In this document: positions 1 to 6,827 of the stretch, in pieces
Layout: each line of letters starts with the position of its first letter
Numbering within the stretch: the stretch's first letter is position 1
Source of the DNA: DATDUW01 sp035290185
GTDB lineage: Bacteria > Patescibacteriota > Patescibacteriia > UBA9934 > GWF2-40-263
Length of the DNA stretch: 10,535 nucleotides
Assembly (NCBI GenBank): GCA_035290185.1
Contig: DATDUW010000027.1
Coordinates: 1-10,535, forward strand
Direction of reading: 5' to 3'
Notes under the pieces: model-generated
Database searches by the model: none
Seen by the model: the letters and a program-made list of their open reading frames with translations, nothing else
Told to the model about the DNA's origin: nothing
Position numbers and translations under genes: made by a program

Positions 1-1332
1 CGTGGTGCGAAAGTGGCGGATATTGCCATTCTGGTCGTGGCAGCGGATGACGGCGTTCAGCCTCAAACGAAAGAGGCTGTTAATATCATCCAGTCTAGCC
101 ATTTGCCGTTTTTGGTTGCGCTCAATAAAATAGATAAACCCGAAGCCAATCCGGACCGTGTAAAGGGGCAGTTAGCCGAACTCGGCCTCGTACCAGAGGA
201 TTGGGGAGGGAAGACGGTCGTCGTTCCGGTTTCCGCCAAAGCAGGGCAGAACATTGACGGGTTGCTCGATACCCTCATCCTTCTGGCCGACCTTTCAAAA
301 GATGCCATTCGTTCTAATCCGGATCGTCCGGCCATTGGCACGGTGATTGAGTCCCATGTGGATCCGGGAGAGGGACCCGTGGCAACGGTTTTGGTGCAGA
401 CCGGTACCTTGAAAATCGGTGACCAGCTTGGTATTCGCGATGCGCTTTACGGCCGTGTGCGGGCTATGCGCGATTGGAATGGTGGAGCTCTTTTACAGGC
501 GCCTCCGTCCACGCCGGTTAAGATTATCGGATTTAAATTTGCTCCGGCCGTAGGCGACATCATGGAAGTTCCCAAGGATGTGGCCGCGTTACACAAGTTA
601 AAGGATCGCCCCGTGCGCGCCGTCGAAGAGGTCGCTGCTATTCAACACACAAGCCCTTCCAAAATCCAAGAAGGCGAAAGTGCTAGCGGACAGAAATTGA
701 TGGTTCCCTTTCTTATACGTACGGACGTACTTGGGTCGCTTGAGGCCATCCTCGGCATGCTCGACACTTTGCAGCATGAGGAGGTGGGCGTGGAAGTTGT
801 CGGGAAGGGTCTTGGAAATATCACGGATGCGGACGTGAATAATGCTGAGGCCACAAAAGCCGCTATTCTCGGTTTTAACGTGCGTGCCGTTCCAACGGCC
901 GAAGAGCTTGCCCGTGAAAAGAATGTAACGATTCGAACCTACAGCGTCATCTATAAACTGTTTGAAGATGCGTTGGCGGATTTGCAGAAGCTCCTCCCGT
1001 CCGAGACGGTCATTACCGAACTTGGAAAAGCCGAAGTCCTCATGAATTTCCGCAAAACCGAAGAGGGGTGGATTGTCGGCGTAAAAGTCAAAGAGGGAAA
1101 GCTCAAACCCAAGGCAAAACTGCGCATCCTTCGGGGAGAATCCATCGTGGGCGAGGGAGAGATTGTTACAGTTCAGAGCGGTAAATCAGAAGCGAAGGAC
1201 GCAAAAGCCGGACAAGAATGTGGTATTCGTTATAAGGGTCGGACCAAAGCCGAGCTTGGTGATCAATTGGAGGCTTACATAGAGGAGGTAAAAACGCGAC
1301 GTCTGGAGATCAAGGGCGTGCGCGCCCGCTAG
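1..1332 (+). CDS. infB: Translation initiation factor IF-2, 3' part (5' end outside window)
   Basis: IF-2 is the cytoplasmic GTPase that brings initiator fMet-tRNA to the 30S subunit and promotes 70S joining. The reading frame is open from base 1 and gives 443 residues ending at a TAG. The part upstream, with the P-loop and the DxxGH switch II motif, is missing. Visible G-domain pieces are the segment just after switch II (LVVAADDGV at residues 11-19), the G4 motif NKID at 42-45 and the G5 SAK at 78-80. Domain II follows at roughly 100-190, then domain III and the C-terminal fMet-tRNA-binding barrel, ending in a basic KTRRLEIKGVRAR-like tail. An internal GTG at position 13 is not the start, because conserved sequence continues upstream of it. 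All arginine codons I read here are CGN. trxA begins 34 nt downstream, and no terminator is visible between them, so the two may be co-transcribed. The usual neighbours rbfA and truB do not follow. Confidence 0.97.
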   Translation, partial: RGAKVADIAILVVAADDGVQPQTKEAVNIIQSSHLPFLVALNKIDKPEANPDRVKGQLAELGLVPEDWGGKTVVVPVSAKAGQNIDGLLDTLILLADLSKDAIRSNPDRPAIGTVIESHVDPGEGPVATVLVQTGTLKIGDQLGIRDALYGRVRAMRDWNGGALLQAPPSTPVKIIGFKFAPAVGDIMEVPKDVAALHKLKDRPVRAVEEVAAIQHTSPSKIQEGESASGQKLMVPFLIRTDVLGSLEAILGMLDTLQHEEVGVEVVGKGLGNITDADVNNAEATKAAILGFNVRAVPTAEELAREKNVTIRTYSVIYKLFEDALADLQKLLPSETVITELGKAEVLMNFRKTEEGWIVGVKVKEGKLKPKAKLRILRGESIVGEGEIVTVQSGKSEAKDAKAGQECGIRYKGRTKAELGDQLEAYIEEVKTRRLEIKGVRAR

Positions 1333-1366
1333 TTTTTTCTTTTGACCAATTTTTGACCTTTCGTGT

Positions 1367-1690
1367 ATGAGTCAAGAGCTTGTGCTTACGACAGCGAATT
1401 TTGAAAAGGAGGTTTTGCAGGCTTCCCAACCAGTCTTGGTGGATTTTTGGGCAACGTGGTGCGGACCGTGCCGTATGATGGGTCCGATCGTTGAAGAGCT
1501 CGCTCGGGAAATGGAGAACCTCGTTGTCGGAAAGCTCAATGTGGATGAAGCATCAGAAATCGCTCAGCAATATAATATTCTTTCCATCCCGACCTTTGTC
1601 CTGTTCAAAAATGGACAGGTCGTGGATCAGTTTTCCGGCGCCATGAGCAAGGAAATGCTTCGGGCGCGTGTGGAAAAACAGCTTGCCTGA
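1367..1690 (+). CDS. trxA: Thioredoxin
   Basis: Small cytoplasmic dithiol protein that reduces protein disulfides and is recycled by thioredoxin reductase. At 107 residues it has the normal thioredoxin length. It carries the exact active-site motif WCGPC (W31, C32, C35), preceded by the conserved VLVDFWA strand, and the cis-proline loop SIPTF (P75) facing the active site. The C-terminal strand and helix (KNGQVVDQFSG onward) are also family-typical. The ATG at 1367 gives the expected N-terminus about 30 residues before the CxxC. No SD is visible upstream. It ends in TGA and is followed by a strong hairpin terminator. trxB, encoding its reductase, starts 100 nt further on, so the redox pair is adjacent but transcriptionally separable. 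Two TTGACC motifs lie in the infB-trxA gap, but neither has a usable -10, so readthrough from infB is the likelier source of transcript. Confidence 0.97.
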   Translation: MSQELVLTTANFEKEVLQASQPVLVDFWATWCGPCRMMGPIVEELAREMENLVVGKLNVDEASEIAQQYNILSIPTFVLFKNGQVVDQFSGAMSKEMLRARVEKQLA

Positions 1691-1702
1691 GGATTTTTTA
1701 TC

Positions 1703-1750
1703 AAAAACGGTTTGGACACCCGGTTTTTGCCGGGTGGTTCCGTTTTTTTT
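1703..1750 (+). terminator. Rho-independent terminator after trxA
   Basis: A 7-bp GC-rich stem (1717-1723 with 1730-1736) sits inside an outer stem formed by AAAAACGG at 1703-1710 and CCGTTTTT at 1740-1747, with an internal loop between them. The structure ends in a run of eight T at 1743-1750. The site is 13 nt past the trxA stop codon, so it should end the infB-trxA transcript before trxB. Confidence 0.85.
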
Positions 1751-1790
1751 CTGAGAGAGGTACAGTGTCTTTATCGTTGTTTTATTTTTT

Positions 1791-2714
1791 ATGCGTCACG
1801 TCCGTCTTCTCATTATTGGTTCCGGTCCGGCTGGTTATACGGCGGCGATTTACGCGGCGCGGGCGCAGCTTGCGCCGACCCTTATCGAAGGCCGTTCAGC
1901 CGGGGGTCAGCTCATGGGGACGACGGAAGTAGAAAATTTTCCAGGTTTCCCCGAAGGAGTCCTTGGGCCTGAATTCATGGATCGTTGTCGTAAGCAGGCG
2001 GCTCGATTCGGAACAGATCTCCTGTCCGATGATGTCGAGGCCGTTGATCTTTCCTCCCTTCCGTTCCGTTTTCGGACGGCCGGAAAAGAGGACTACGAGG
2101 CCGAGGCGGTCATTTGGGCTACGGGCGCGTCTGCTCTTTGGCTCGGCGTTCCAGGTGAAGAGACATACAAAGGACGCGGTGTGTCCGCCTGCGCAACTTG
2201 TGATGGTTTTTTCTTTCAAGGAAAGAATGTGGTTGTTGTCGGCGGGGGAGACGCGGCTATGGAAGAGGCTTCTTTCTTAACAAAATTTGCGGATCGTGTG
2301 ACCGTTTTGGTCCGTCGAGAGACATTGAGGGCTTCGCCGATTATGGAGGAACGCGTGCGTACCAATGCGAAGATCTTTTTTCGGTGGAATACGGAGGTTA
2401 CGGAGGTCCTTGGCGACGGCCAGCGGCTGACAGGTCTTCGGCTCCTTGATGGGAAAACCGGGGAGATAGAGACGTTTCAGGCGGACGGGTTGTTTGTAGC
2501 TATCGGGCATAAACCGAATACAGAACTCCTACATCCATGGGTGGAGATGGATCGAAAGGGCTACGTCCTTTGTCAGGCCGGATCGACCCGTACGAATGTG
2601 GAAGGATTTTTTGCTGCGGGAGATGTGGCCGACCATGTCTATCGACAGGCCATCGTGGCAGCGGGGAGTGGCTGTATGGCGGCTTTGGATGCACAGCGGT
2701 GGTTGGCTGCGTAG
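1791..2714 (+). CDS. trxB: Thioredoxin reductase (NADPH-dependent, FAD)
   Basis: Flavoenzyme that passes electrons from NADPH through FAD and a redox-active cysteine pair to thioredoxin. The 307 residues match the usual low-molecular-weight TrxR length. Visible elements in order are the FAD dinucleotide fold GSGPAGY at residues 10-16, GGQLMGTTEVENFPGF at about 38-53, the redox site CATCDG at 134-139, the NADPH-binding VVGGGDAAMEEA at about 150-161, RRxxxR for the 2'-phosphate (R176, R177, R181) and the C-terminal FAD motif AAGDV. The usual histidine before RR is a valine (V175), but the arginines that confer NADPH preference remain. The ATG at 1791 lies right at the start of the FAD strand and there is no SD, only a T-rich leader. 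The glutamate dehydrogenase gene starts 24 nt after the stop, suggesting a shared transcript. One arginine (R181) uses AGG, rare in this neighbourhood. Confidence 0.97.
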   Translation: MRHVRLLIIGSGPAGYTAAIYAARAQLAPTLIEGRSAGGQLMGTTEVENFPGFPEGVLGPEFMDRCRKQAARFGTDLLSDDVEAVDLSSLPFRFRTAGKEDYEAEAVIWATGASALWLGVPGEETYKGRGVSACATCDGFFFQGKNVVVVGGGDAAMEEASFLTKFADRVTVLVRRETLRASPIMEERVRTNAKIFFRWNTEVTEVLGDGQRLTGLRLLDGKTGEIETFQADGLFVAIGHKPNTELLHPWVEMDRKGYVLCQAGSTRTNVEGFFAAGDVADHVYRQAIVAAGSGCMAALDAQRWLAA

Positions 2715-2738
2715 CACATATGTCATTAAAAAAGGATT

Positions 2739-3983
2739 ATGTCCGGGTCTCTTTTTGAAAGCGCCCTTTCCCAGCTTGACCGCGCGGTCCACGTCCAGTC
2801 GTTCGATGCGGCTTTTTTGCAATCGTTGCGTCAACCGAATCGCGAAATTCGCCTTTCGATCCCAGTCGTTTTGGATTCCGGACAGACACGTTTTTTCCGC
2901 GGGTATCGCGTTCAATACAATAATATGTGTGGTCCGTACAAGGGTGGCATCCGTTATCATCCAGCAACCGACATGGACGAAGTGCGGTCTTTGGCCTTTT
3001 GGATGACGTTGAAGTGTGCGGTCATGGGTCTTCCGTTCGGGGGCGGGAAAGGCGGGATCGAGGCGGATCCCAAGGCACTTTCCGTCCGTGAGATAGAACA
3101 ACTCACCCGTGGCTGGACTCGCGGACTTTCAGACGTCATTGGACCCGAAAAGGATGTGCCGGCTCCGGACGTGGGAAGCACGCCGCGCGAGATGGACTGG
3201 ATCGCGGACGAATACCATGTTTGTGTGCCGGAGGATCTACATCCCCGTGCGGTCGTAACAGGCAAATCGTTGGCGTGGGGCGGAAGCTTGGGTCGAAGCA
3301 CAGCCACGGGCGACGGCGGGTACATTCTTTTTGAAAAATTGAATGCATATTTGCAGATGGAACCCGAGCTTTGTACAGTGGCCGTTCAGGGATTCGGCAA
3401 TGTGGGACAGCAAATAGCCGAACGGTTTCATCGCCACGGATACACGGTTGTCGCCGTTTCTGATTCACGTGGTGGAATTCATCACGCCGCTGGGCTGGAT
3501 ATCAAGGCTGTCATCGAGCATAAGGAGGCAACAGGAACAGTTCGGGGATTCCCGGGAGCGAAGGAAATAACAAATGCGGAATTATTGGAATTGGAATGTG
3601 GACTCCTTGTCCCTGCGGCTTTGGAAAATCAGATTACAGGGGAGAATGCGTCGCGCCTGAAAGCAAAAGTTGTTCTCGAACTCGCCAACGGTCCGACCAC
3701 TCCCGAGGCCGATGAGATCCTTTTGAAAAAACGGGTCGTTGTTGTACCAGATATCCTTGCCAATGCCGGTGGTGTGACCGTGAGTTTTTTTGAATGGGAG
3801 CAGAACAGACGCGGGGAAGCATGGAGCGAAGAAGTCGTGCACTCGTGTCTGCGGGAGACGATGGAGAACGCATTTCAGGCCGTTTGGGAGTGCAAAAAAG
3901 AGAGAGATTGCGACTTTCGGACCGCCGCGTTTCTCGTGGCTTTGACGCGGCTTGAATCTGGCTTTCATCGAGCAAAATTGTAA
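2739..3983 (+). CDS. gdhA: Glutamate dehydrogenase (Glu/Leu/Phe/Val dehydrogenase family)
   Basis: Interconverts 2-oxoglutarate plus ammonium and glutamate using NAD(P)H, linking nitrogen assimilation or amino-acid breakdown to central carbon. The 414 residues fit the hexameric bacterial/archaeal class of about 410-450. Substrate-domain motifs are PYKGGIRYHP at 66-75 (K68), WMTLKCAV at 88-95 (K92), PFGGGKGG at 99-106 with catalytic K104, and PAPDV at 141-145 with D144. VVTGKSLAWGGSLGRSTATG precedes the nucleotide-binding domain, whose Rossmann loop GFGNVG is at 218-223 with an aspartate (D242) at the end of the second strand, hinting at NAD(H) rather than NADP(H). The GDH-like PYKGGIR and the preserved lysines favour glutamate over leucine or phenylalanine as substrate. 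AAAGGA sits at 2731-2736, only 2 nt before the ATG, closer than an ideal SD. An upstream ATG near 2720 is out of frame. It probably shares a transcript with trxB. Confidence 0.93.
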   Translation: MSGSLFESALSQLDRAVHVQSFDAAFLQSLRQPNREIRLSIPVVLDSGQTRFFRGYRVQYNNMCGPYKGGIRYHPATDMDEVRSLAFWMTLKCAVMGLPFGGGKGGIEADPKALSVREIEQLTRGWTRGLSDVIGPEKDVPAPDVGSTPREMDWIADEYHVCVPEDLHPRAVVTGKSLAWGGSLGRSTATGDGGYILFEKLNAYLQMEPELCTVAVQGFGNVGQQIAERFHRHGYTVVAVSDSRGGIHHAAGLDIKAVIEHKEATGTVRGFPGAKEITNAELLELECGLLVPAALENQITGENASRLKAKVVLELANGPTTPEADEILLKKRVVVVPDILANAGGVTVSFFEWEQNRRGEAWSEEVVHSCLRETMENAFQAVWECKKERDCDFRTAAFLVALTRLESGFHRAKL

Positions 3984-4022
3984 GAATTTAAGCTAGAAAT
4001 TTTGACAACTTTGACAGAATGC

Positions 4023-4051
4023 TTGTTTGACTCCGTTTTTTCTTTTATGCT
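4023..4051 (+). promoter_or_regulatory. Probable sigma-70-type promoter of murA (leaderless geometry)
   Basis: TTGTTT at 4023-4028 and TATGCT at 4046-4051 are separated by exactly 17 nt. Transcription would begin about 7 nt past the -10 box, near 4058, while the murA ATG is at 4060. The predicted mRNA therefore has a leader of about 0-3 nt and no room for an SD. Three further TTGAC motifs (4002, 4011, 4027) lie in the same gap but lack correctly spaced -10 boxes. Confidence 0.6.
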
Positions 4052-4059
4052 GTCCGCGT

Positions 4060-5391
4060 ATGCAAACTTTCCGTATTCGCGGCGGAACGCCGCTTGAGGG
4101 GTCTGTCACGGTTCGTGGGGCCAAAAATGCCGTTTCAAAAATCATGGTGGCAGCTTTGCTCACGGATGAGCCGTGTCTTCTTCGCAATGTTCCAGATATT
4201 GACGACGTGAAAATTGTCTCCGAACTCATCCGCATGCTGGGGGGAGATGTCCGCTACGAAGACGGGACGGTGGCTATTCATGCAAAGAACCTCCGGACGG
4301 TTGACCCGTCCGATCTCCACCAAGTGGCGGGAAAGAGCCGTATTCCCATTTTGTTTGCCGGACCGCTTTTGCATCGTCTGGGCGAAGCACTGGTTCCCGA
4401 GCTTGGCGGGTGTCAGATTGGAAAACGACCTGTGGATTTTCACTTGAAGGCGTTGGAAATGCTCGGGGCGGAGATTTCATCCGTTCCCAAAGGGTTTCTC
4501 ATGAAATCCAAACGCCTGCAGGGAGAGAAGATTCGACTGGAATATCCAAGCGTTGGAGCGACCGAACAGGTTCTGCTTGCGGCCGTGCTTGCCCAAGGAA
4601 AAACAGAACTTTCCCATGCTGCCGTGGAACCGGAAATCATGGATCTGATTGCTGTTTTGCAAAAAATGGGAGCGGTCATTTCTGTTGATACCGATCGGAC
4701 CATCACGATTATTGGCGTGGAACGGCTGGGTGGATACGTCCATACGGTGATCACGGACCGCATTGAGGTCGCTTCTTGGGGGTGTGCTGCTTTTGCGACG
4801 AACGGACGCGTGCTTGTGAAGAATGCACGCCAGGGCGATCTGACGACGTTTCTTAACAGCTACCGTCAGATTGGTGGAGCCTTTGAGGTTCGGGACGACG
4901 GTATTGTCTTTTGGCGCGGGGAGCCTCTTCGTTCCATCGCGCTTGAAACCGATGTTCATCCGGGTTTCATGACGGATTGGCAGCAACCATTCAGTGTCTT
5001 GCTCACACAGGTTCCCGGGGCTTCCATCATCCATGAGACGGTTTACGAAGATCGTTTCGGTTATGTGGAGGCTTTGAACCGGATGGGAGCCAAGATGCAG
5101 CTCTACACGGAATGTCTTGGCGGACGCCCTTGCCGATTTGGACAAAAAAATCATCTGCACAGTGCCGTTGTGACGGGTCCATCAAAACTTCACGGAGCCG
5201 AAATAACGGTTCCAAACCTACGAGCCGGATTTTCTTATGTCGTAGCAGCTCTGGCCGCCGAAGGCGAAACCGTGCTCCATCAAATGGAAATTATTCGTCG
5301 AGGATATGAGGATTTTGAAAAGAAGCTTCGGGGGCTTGGAGCTTCGTTCGATACAATGGAGGAAAAAGATTTGACAGGGGTTTCGTGTTGA
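4060..5391 (+). CDS. murA: UDP-N-acetylglucosamine 1-carboxyvinyltransferase
   Basis: Transfers enolpyruvate from phosphoenolpyruvate to UDP-GlcNAc, the first committed step of peptidoglycan precursor synthesis in the cytoplasm. The product is 443 residues against a usual 415-430, with a slightly long C-terminal tail. The N-terminus shows the conserved GAKNA loop (K22, N23). The catalytic loop is GGCQIGKRPVDFHL, with the PEP-binding cysteine at C118; where this residue is Cys rather than Asp the enzyme is normally fosfomycin-sensitive. HPGFMTDWQQPF contains the conserved aspartate general base of the second domain. A TTG at 4027 could extend the frame by 11 residues, but it overlaps the promoter and the extension does not look like MurA, so the ATG at 4060 is preferred. 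The gene has its own promoter with leaderless geometry. It ends in TGA and faces rpmB across a shared terminator. Confidence 0.97.
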   Translation: MQTFRIRGGTPLEGSVTVRGAKNAVSKIMVAALLTDEPCLLRNVPDIDDVKIVSELIRMLGGDVRYEDGTVAIHAKNLRTVDPSDLHQVAGKSRIPILFAGPLLHRLGEALVPELGGCQIGKRPVDFHLKALEMLGAEISSVPKGFLMKSKRLQGEKIRLEYPSVGATEQVLLAAVLAQGKTELSHAAVEPEIMDLIAVLQKMGAVISVDTDRTITIIGVERLGGYVHTVITDRIEVASWGCAAFATNGRVLVKNARQGDLTTFLNSYRQIGGAFEVRDDGIVFWRGEPLRSIALETDVHPGFMTDWQQPFSVLLTQVPGASIIHETVYEDRFGYVEALNRMGAKMQLYTECLGGRPCRFGQKNHLHSAVVTGPSKLHGAEITVPNLRAGFSYVVAALAAEGETVLHQMEIIRRGYEDFEKKLRGLGASFDTMEEKDLTGVSC

Positions 5392-5403
5392 AACGGAAAA
5401 AGG

Positions 5404-5435
5404 AAAAACCGCCCCGACAATGGGGACGGTTTTTT
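5404..5435. terminator. Bidirectional terminator between convergent murA and rpmB
   Basis: AAAACCG at 5405-5411 pairs with CGGTTTT at 5427-5433, continued by CCCC (5412-5415) with GGGG (5422-5425) across a single bulged A. The loop is 6 nt. A T-run (5430-5435) follows on the plus strand, and the A-run at 5404-5408 supplies a U-run for the minus strand. It lies 12 nt beyond the murA stop and about 20 nt beyond the rpmB stop, so one element can stop both transcripts. Confidence 0.87.
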
Positions 5436-5455
5436 GGTGGCGAGAGGGACCGATG

Positions 5456-5695
5456 TCATCGGGCCGTTTGTTTGGTGCGGCGTTTCGGAAGGCGCACGGT
5501 GCGGGCTGTGACCGTAATCGTGCCCGGACTCTTCGTCTGCGTGCGCAAACATCGGGTGCATAAAAGGACACGCTTACCGTCCAGGCGTCTTGACTGGAGG
5601 TTCACCTTCTGGCGCGTTTTGACTGCGCACATGCTCTTGCTGCGCAGGTTGACGGTGAGCGCCCCCCGTCCGCAGGCGGAACAGAATTGGGACAT
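5456..5695 (-). CDS. rpmB: 50S ribosomal protein bL28
   Basis: Structural protein of the large ribosomal subunit. The product has 79 residues, close to the usual 60-80 for bL28. It is very basic, begins with the characteristic MSQFCSACGRGAL and continues NLRSKSMCAVKTRQKVNLQSRR, matching the family pattern of a GKxP-like start, an NxxSH-like turn and a KRRxxPNLQ-like strand. CxxC pairs at C5/C8 and C46/C49 suggest the zinc-ribbon (C+) form. The frame is open another 44 codons upstream, but that extension covers the divergent M50 promoter region and is unlike L28, so the ATG at 5695 is chosen. No SD is visible before it. It is the only minus-strand gene in the window, divergent from the M50 gene (73 nt between starts) and convergent with murA. 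L28 is often next to rpmG or recG, but not here. Confidence 0.93.
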   Translation of the reverse strand: MSQFCSACGRGALTVNLRSKSMCAVKTRQKVNLQSRRLDGKRVLLCTRCLRTQTKSPGTITVTARTVRLPKRRTKQTAR

Positions 5696-5768
5696 ACAAA
5701 GTAACAGTGTGTTATGCTGAAAGCGTCCTGACTCTATCTTATCAAAGAAAAAAAGGCAAGACGTCCCT

Positions 5769-6449
5769 ATGTTTCTCACCCTGCTTTCCCATGCCCCGGC
5801 TCTTTCTATTGCCTGGCTTGCCGCCATCCTGGCCGCTCTTACGTTTCATGAGTTTTCCCATGCGTTGGTGGCTACCTGGCGCGGGGACCGTACAGCCGAA
5901 CGTGCCGGGCGTCTTTCGCTCAATCCGCTTTCCCACATTGATCCCCTGGGATTTATCCCGCTTCTCCTCTTCGGTTTCGGGTGGGCAAAGCCGGTTCCCT
6001 ATAATCCGTACAATCTTGCCAATCCAAAGTGGGACAGTGTAGCCATTGGGCTTGCTGGTCCGATTTCCAATTTGTTCCTGGCTGCGGTTGGGGCTTTTTT
6101 TCTGCGTCTTCTGCTTTTGTCCGAGACGCTGCCACCGGACAACCTCCTTGTCGCCTTCCTTTTCCTTTTGGTCCTTATCAATCTCTTTCTCCTTTTTTTT
6201 AATCTTATTCCTGTTCATCCGCTCGATGGTTCCAAACTTTTCTTTGCCCTTTTTGATGCGCCGCGCTGGGCGGAGTTACGAGCATTTGTTGCAAACCGTG
6301 GGCCACAAATTCTCTTTGCTTTTGTTCTGCTTTCTTTCGTTGGTTTTGATGTCTTTCATTTTTTAAGTGCTCCGGCTTTTGGAACGTGTAGCGCCCTGCT
6401 CGGTCGCAGCTGCAGCGGATTTTACGGGTGGCTGTTTTCAGGAATTTAA
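5769..6449 (+). CDS. M50 family membrane metalloprotease (site-2 protease-like)
   Basis: Predicted zinc-dependent intramembrane or membrane-proximal protease of the minimal S2P type (YwhC/Rip-like, no PDZ domain). The 226 residues are strongly hydrophobic, with about five to six predicted membrane segments. The zinc motif HEFSH is at 27-31 (H27, E28 catalytic, H31) inside the first long helix. It is followed by GRLSLNPLSHIDPLG at 47-61, which is diagnostic of this subfamily, AGPISN at 96-101, and NLIPVHPLDG at 145-154, whose D153 is the third zinc ligand. Substrates cannot be read from sequence; relatives cleave anti-sigma factors or signal-peptide remnants. The C-terminal region after about 195 has two extra cysteines (C207, C215) and a short hydrophobic end. 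The ATG at 5769 places the first membrane segment at the N-terminus, and no good SD precedes it. No clear terminator follows before the next promoter at 6502. Confidence 0.93.
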   Translation: MFLTLLSHAPALSIAWLAAILAALTFHEFSHALVATWRGDRTAERAGRLSLNPLSHIDPLGFIPLLLFGFGWAKPVPYNPYNLANPKWDSVAIGLAGPISNLFLAAVGAFFLRLLLLSETLPPDNLLVAFLFLLVLINLFLLFFNLIPVHPLDGSKLFFALFDAPRWAELRAFVANRGPQILFAFVLLSFVGFDVFHFLSAPAFGTCSALLGRSCSGFYGWLFSGI

Positions 6450-6501
6450 AAATGGGGGTCTTTGCTAATCTGCGCTGTGAGCGGTGAATTGATTCGTAAA
6501 T

Positions 6502-6530
6502 TTGACAAATGGTCTGAAATTTGATAAAAT
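6502..6530 (+). promoter_or_regulatory. Near-consensus sigma-70-type promoter for the small ORF at 6561
   Basis: A perfect TTGACA (6502-6507) and TAAAAT (6525-6530) are separated by 17 nt, with TG one base before the -10 (extended -10). This is the best promoter match in the window. The expected start is near 6537, giving a leader of about 24 nt before the ATG at 6561. An imperfect palindrome, CAATT at 6536-6540 with AATTG at 6549-6553, overlaps the predicted start and could be an operator or chance. Confidence 0.75.
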
Positions 6531-6560
6531 TAAAACAATTAAGTCTTAAATTGTGATCTT

Positions 6561-6782
6561 ATGGAAGGTGAAAGAAATGACGAGGAGTTGGCATTTAAAG
6601 AAAAAGTCGCGGCTTGGCAGAAAATGTTGGATGAACGACGTAGTAAAGCTGCGGGGACCCCTGATTTTGACAAAACACCTAAAGAACTTCTTTGGGATTG
6701 CGCTGGATATCCTTATGACGGAGATGGGGCAGCGCGAGCACCAACAGAAGAATTTGAAAGAATTTTGAAGGAACTTCACTAA
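6561..6782 (+). CDS. Small hypothetical protein, charged, 73 residues
   Basis: I do not recognise this protein. The 73 residues are hydrophilic and rich in Glu, Asp and Lys, with no membrane segment or signal peptide. An N-terminal stretch (about 5-30) looks helical, followed by a proline-containing segment TPDFDKTPKELLWDC, a Gly/Asp-rich GYPYDGDG turn at about 49-56 and a short C-terminal helix. It has a single cysteine (C47). The case for a real gene is mostly contextual: a near-consensus promoter ends 30 nt upstream, and a perfect terminator begins 12 nt after the TAA, so the ORF fills its transcript. There is no SD. Two of five arginines use AGA, unlike the conserved neighbours. An overlapping ORF in another frame (6553-6768) looks like a shadow. 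A regulatory RNA of about 290 nt instead of, or as well as, a protein cannot be excluded. Confidence 0.62.
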   Translation: MEGERNDEELAFKEKVAAWQKMLDERRSKAAGTPDFDKTPKELLWDCAGYPYDGDGAARAPTEEFERILKELH

Positions 6783-6793
6783 AGAAAAAGATG

Positions 6794-6827
6794 AAAAAAA
6801 GAACGGGATTCATCCCGTTCTTTTTTT
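6794..6827. terminator. Strong, symmetrical rho-independent terminator
   Basis: A perfect 15-bp inverted repeat, 6794-6808 with 6813-6827, encloses a 4-nt TTCA loop. The GC-rich core is GAACGGGA/TCCCGTTC, flanked by seven A on the left and seven T on the right, so it can work in both directions. It closes the small-ORF unit and isolates the membrane-protein gene downstream. No minus-strand gene ends here. Confidence 0.92.

Noticed and set aside
1342..1371. TTGACC-18-TATGAG as a trxA promoter
   Set aside because: The -10 would overlap the trxA start codon and transcription would begin inside the gene, so the expected protein could not be made from it.
2529..3101. 190-codon minus-strand ORF spanning the trxB-gdhA junction
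   Set aside because: Overlaps two well-supported genes on the other strand and shows no domain or start signal.
4477..5160. 227-codon minus-strand ORF opposite murA
   Set aside because: It lies entirely antisense to a well-conserved murA, has no family resemblance, and is probably a by-product of codon bias.
5742..6218. 158-codon Lys/Glu-rich minus-strand ORF opposite the M50 gene
   Set aside because: Its composition is the mirror image of T-rich hydrophobic codons in the protease gene; a shadow.
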